This document shows positions 5,072-5,748 of a stretch of DNA of 5,748 nucleotides, piece by piece. Where the stretch lies: contig DGHL01000044.1 of the NCBI GenBank assembly GCA_002392645.1, positions 1 to 5,748 on the forward strand. Direction: 5' to 3'. The notes beneath the pieces were generated by a model. It made no database searches. It was given only the letters and a program-made list of their open reading frames with translations, and was not told the origin of the DNA. This DNA comes from Prevotellaceae bacterium UBA3849 (GTDB lineage: Bacteria > Bacteroidota > Bacteroidia > Bacteroidales > Bacteroidaceae). The position numbers and the translations under genes are program-made. How positions within the stretch are numbered: position 1 is the stretch's first letter; every line of letters begins with the position of its first letter.

Positions 5072-5647
5072 GTGAAAAGACTGTTTTATTTGCTGACATT
5101 GCCTATACTGCTGGCTGCCTGCACGACGGATATCGTGGGAGAGTATTCATCTCACCAGGCATACTACGTGATGGATTTCCAGTATGCGCACACGACATCA
5201 TACCTCTATGGTGCGCTGAAAAGCGTCAATTCGTTCTGCATGATTTCGGTATACTCGGTATCGTCAAATAGTAGTGGTTCACCCTATAAACTGACAGCAA
5301 CGATGTATGGCGCTACAACGCAGGAAGAAGTTGTGACCGAAGCAGGACTGACGCGTCCGACACGTCAGTTGGGACTCAACAATGGTCTGATAGTCGGAAG
5401 GTCATCATTTCAGAACGGAGAGTTGTATGTATTTGACCGCCAGTGCCCAAACTGTTTCAATGCATATCACTATACCAACTATGCTGTGAACTTTAAGGAT
5501 GCAAACAATGTAGAGTGCGCAAATTGTCATCGCACCTACGGATTGCTCAATGGCGGTGTGGTCGTGGCAGGTGACAGTGGCGAAAAATTGTTCAGATACC
5601 GCGCTTCGTATAATGGTACGTACTTCAAAGTGACTAATCCGCAATAA
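5072..5647 (+). CDS. Small lipoprotein with two Cys pairs, Rieske-like C-terminus
   Basis: A 191-residue exported protein. MKRLFYLLTLPILLAAC is a lipoprotein signal peptide with the lipobox LAAC, so C17 should be lipidated after cleavage and the protein anchored on the periplasmic side or the cell surface. The mature part is rich in Ser, Thr and Tyr. Residues 125-128 (CPNC) and 149-153 (CANCH) sit 20 residues apart within strand-rich sequence, followed by TYGLLNGG and a final RYRASYNGTYFKV strand. This resembles small Bacteroidales lipoproteins with a Rieske-type fold (two loops, x-C-P-x-C and C-x-x-C-x-x-x-Y). A true [2Fe-2S] Rieske site needs CxH and CxxH, so the pairs may instead bind zinc or form disulfides. 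The start is GTG 5072: the frame is that of argH, whose stop at 5048-5050 leaves no other start, and AAAGGG at 5059-5064 is a plausible ribosome-binding site. Confidence 0.85.
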   Translation: MKRLFYLLTLPILLAACTTDIVGEYSSHQAYYVMDFQYAHTTSYLYGALKSVNSFCMISVYSVSSNSSGSPYKLTATMYGATTQEEVVTEAGLTRPTRQLGLNNGLIVGRSSFQNGELYVFDRQCPNCFNAYHYTNYAVNFKDANNVECANCHRTYGLLNGGVVVAGDSGEKLFRYRASYNGTYFKVTNPQ

Positions 5648-5665
5648 AGTTAAATAGTGTGAAAC

Positions 5666-5685
5666 ATTTGCTCATTTCAGCAAAT
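5666..5685. repeat. Inverted repeat over the tRNA promoter -33 region
   Basis: ATTTGCT (5666-5672) and AGCAAAT (5679-5685) are perfect inverted copies around CATTTC, starting 18 bases after the lipoprotein stop. The left arm contains the -33 TTTG of the tRNA promoter. It has no T-run, so it is a poor terminator. It could be an operator or simply a hairpin at the end of the upstream transcript. Confidence 0.5.
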
Positions 5686-5698
5686 ATCAGTACCTTTG
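5667..5698 (+). promoter_or_regulatory. Complete Bacteroidetes promoter for tRNA-Leu
   Basis: TTTG at 5667-5670, exactly 20 bases of spacer, then TACCTTTG at 5691-5698. This fits both halves of the Bacteroidetes primary sigma factor consensus (TTTG, 19-21 bases, TAnnTTTG). Transcription should start a few bases after 5700, giving a 5' leader of roughly 20 bases to be removed by RNase P before the tRNA at 5728. Confidence 0.88.
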
Positions 5699-5727
5699 CA
5701 CACGCTTTACCGAGCAACCATACGGCT

Positions 5728-5748
5728 GCCGCAATGGTGGAATTGGTA
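5728..5748 (+). tRNA. tRNA-Leu, 5' end only (cut by window edge)
   Basis: GCCGCAA (5728-5734) is the 5' acceptor strand, followed by TG at tRNA positions 8-9 and then GTGGAATTGGTA, the D-arm start. The order G-GTGGAATTGGTA, with A14 and the GG of the D-loop, is characteristic of leucine tRNAs (class II). The anticodon, variable arm and 3' end lie outside the window, so the codon read is unknown. The gene has its own strong promoter just upstream. Confidence 0.85.

Noticed and set aside
1..5748. CRISPR array, insertion sequence or phage genes
   Set aside because: No regularly spaced repeats, no transposase or integrase motifs and no terminal inverted repeats with target duplication were seen on either strand.

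Overview
The window looks like chromosomal DNA from a Bacteroidales bacterium, most likely Prevotella or a close relative. The evidence is as follows. There are Bacteroidetes-type promoter boxes (TAnnTTTG, and one complete TTTG-N20-TAnnTTTG upstream of a tRNA). Classical Shine-Dalgarno sites are almost absent before start codons. The pyrE, SRPBCC and argH proteins are of the Bacteroidales kind, and a short lipoprotein with a Bacteroidales-type lipobox follows them. The genus is inferred from protein character and composition; no database search was possible.

Layout. (1) 1-224: the 3' end of a DUF2442-like gene, cut by the window edge. (2) 225-508: non-coding, dominated by a long interrupted stem-loop (305-421, about 40 base pairs in five helices) with a terminator-like hairpin at its tip. 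(3) 509-2090: two same-strand genes of unknown function, visibly more AT-rich than the genes downstream. (4) 2091-2509: about 420 bases without a gene, holding several hairpins and, at its end, the pyrE promoter. (5) 2510-5647: a housekeeping cluster of pyrE (orotate phosphoribosyltransferase), a 139-residue SRPBCC-fold protein, argH (argininosuccinate lyase) and a small lipoprotein with two Cys pairs, all on the + strand with short gaps. (6) 5648-5748: a strong tRNA promoter and the first 21 bases of a tRNA-Leu gene cut by the window edge.

How the genes relate. PyrE and ArgH serve pyrimidine and arginine synthesis, two pathways that share carbamoyl phosphate as precursor. They probably lie on one transcript from the promoter at 2475-2482, although a G/C-rich REP-like hairpin between pyrE and the SRPBCC gene could reduce read-through. 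The AT-rich gene pair between two structured non-coding stretches looks like an accessory insertion between a DUF2442 gene and this conserved cluster. No integrase, transposase, CRISPR array or target-site duplication is visible, so the mechanism of any transfer is unknown.

The least explained parts are the 305-421 stem-loop, the unknown gene pair, and short word repeats placed directly before start codons in the pyrE-argH cluster. I see nothing that can firmly be called a new defence or mobile system.
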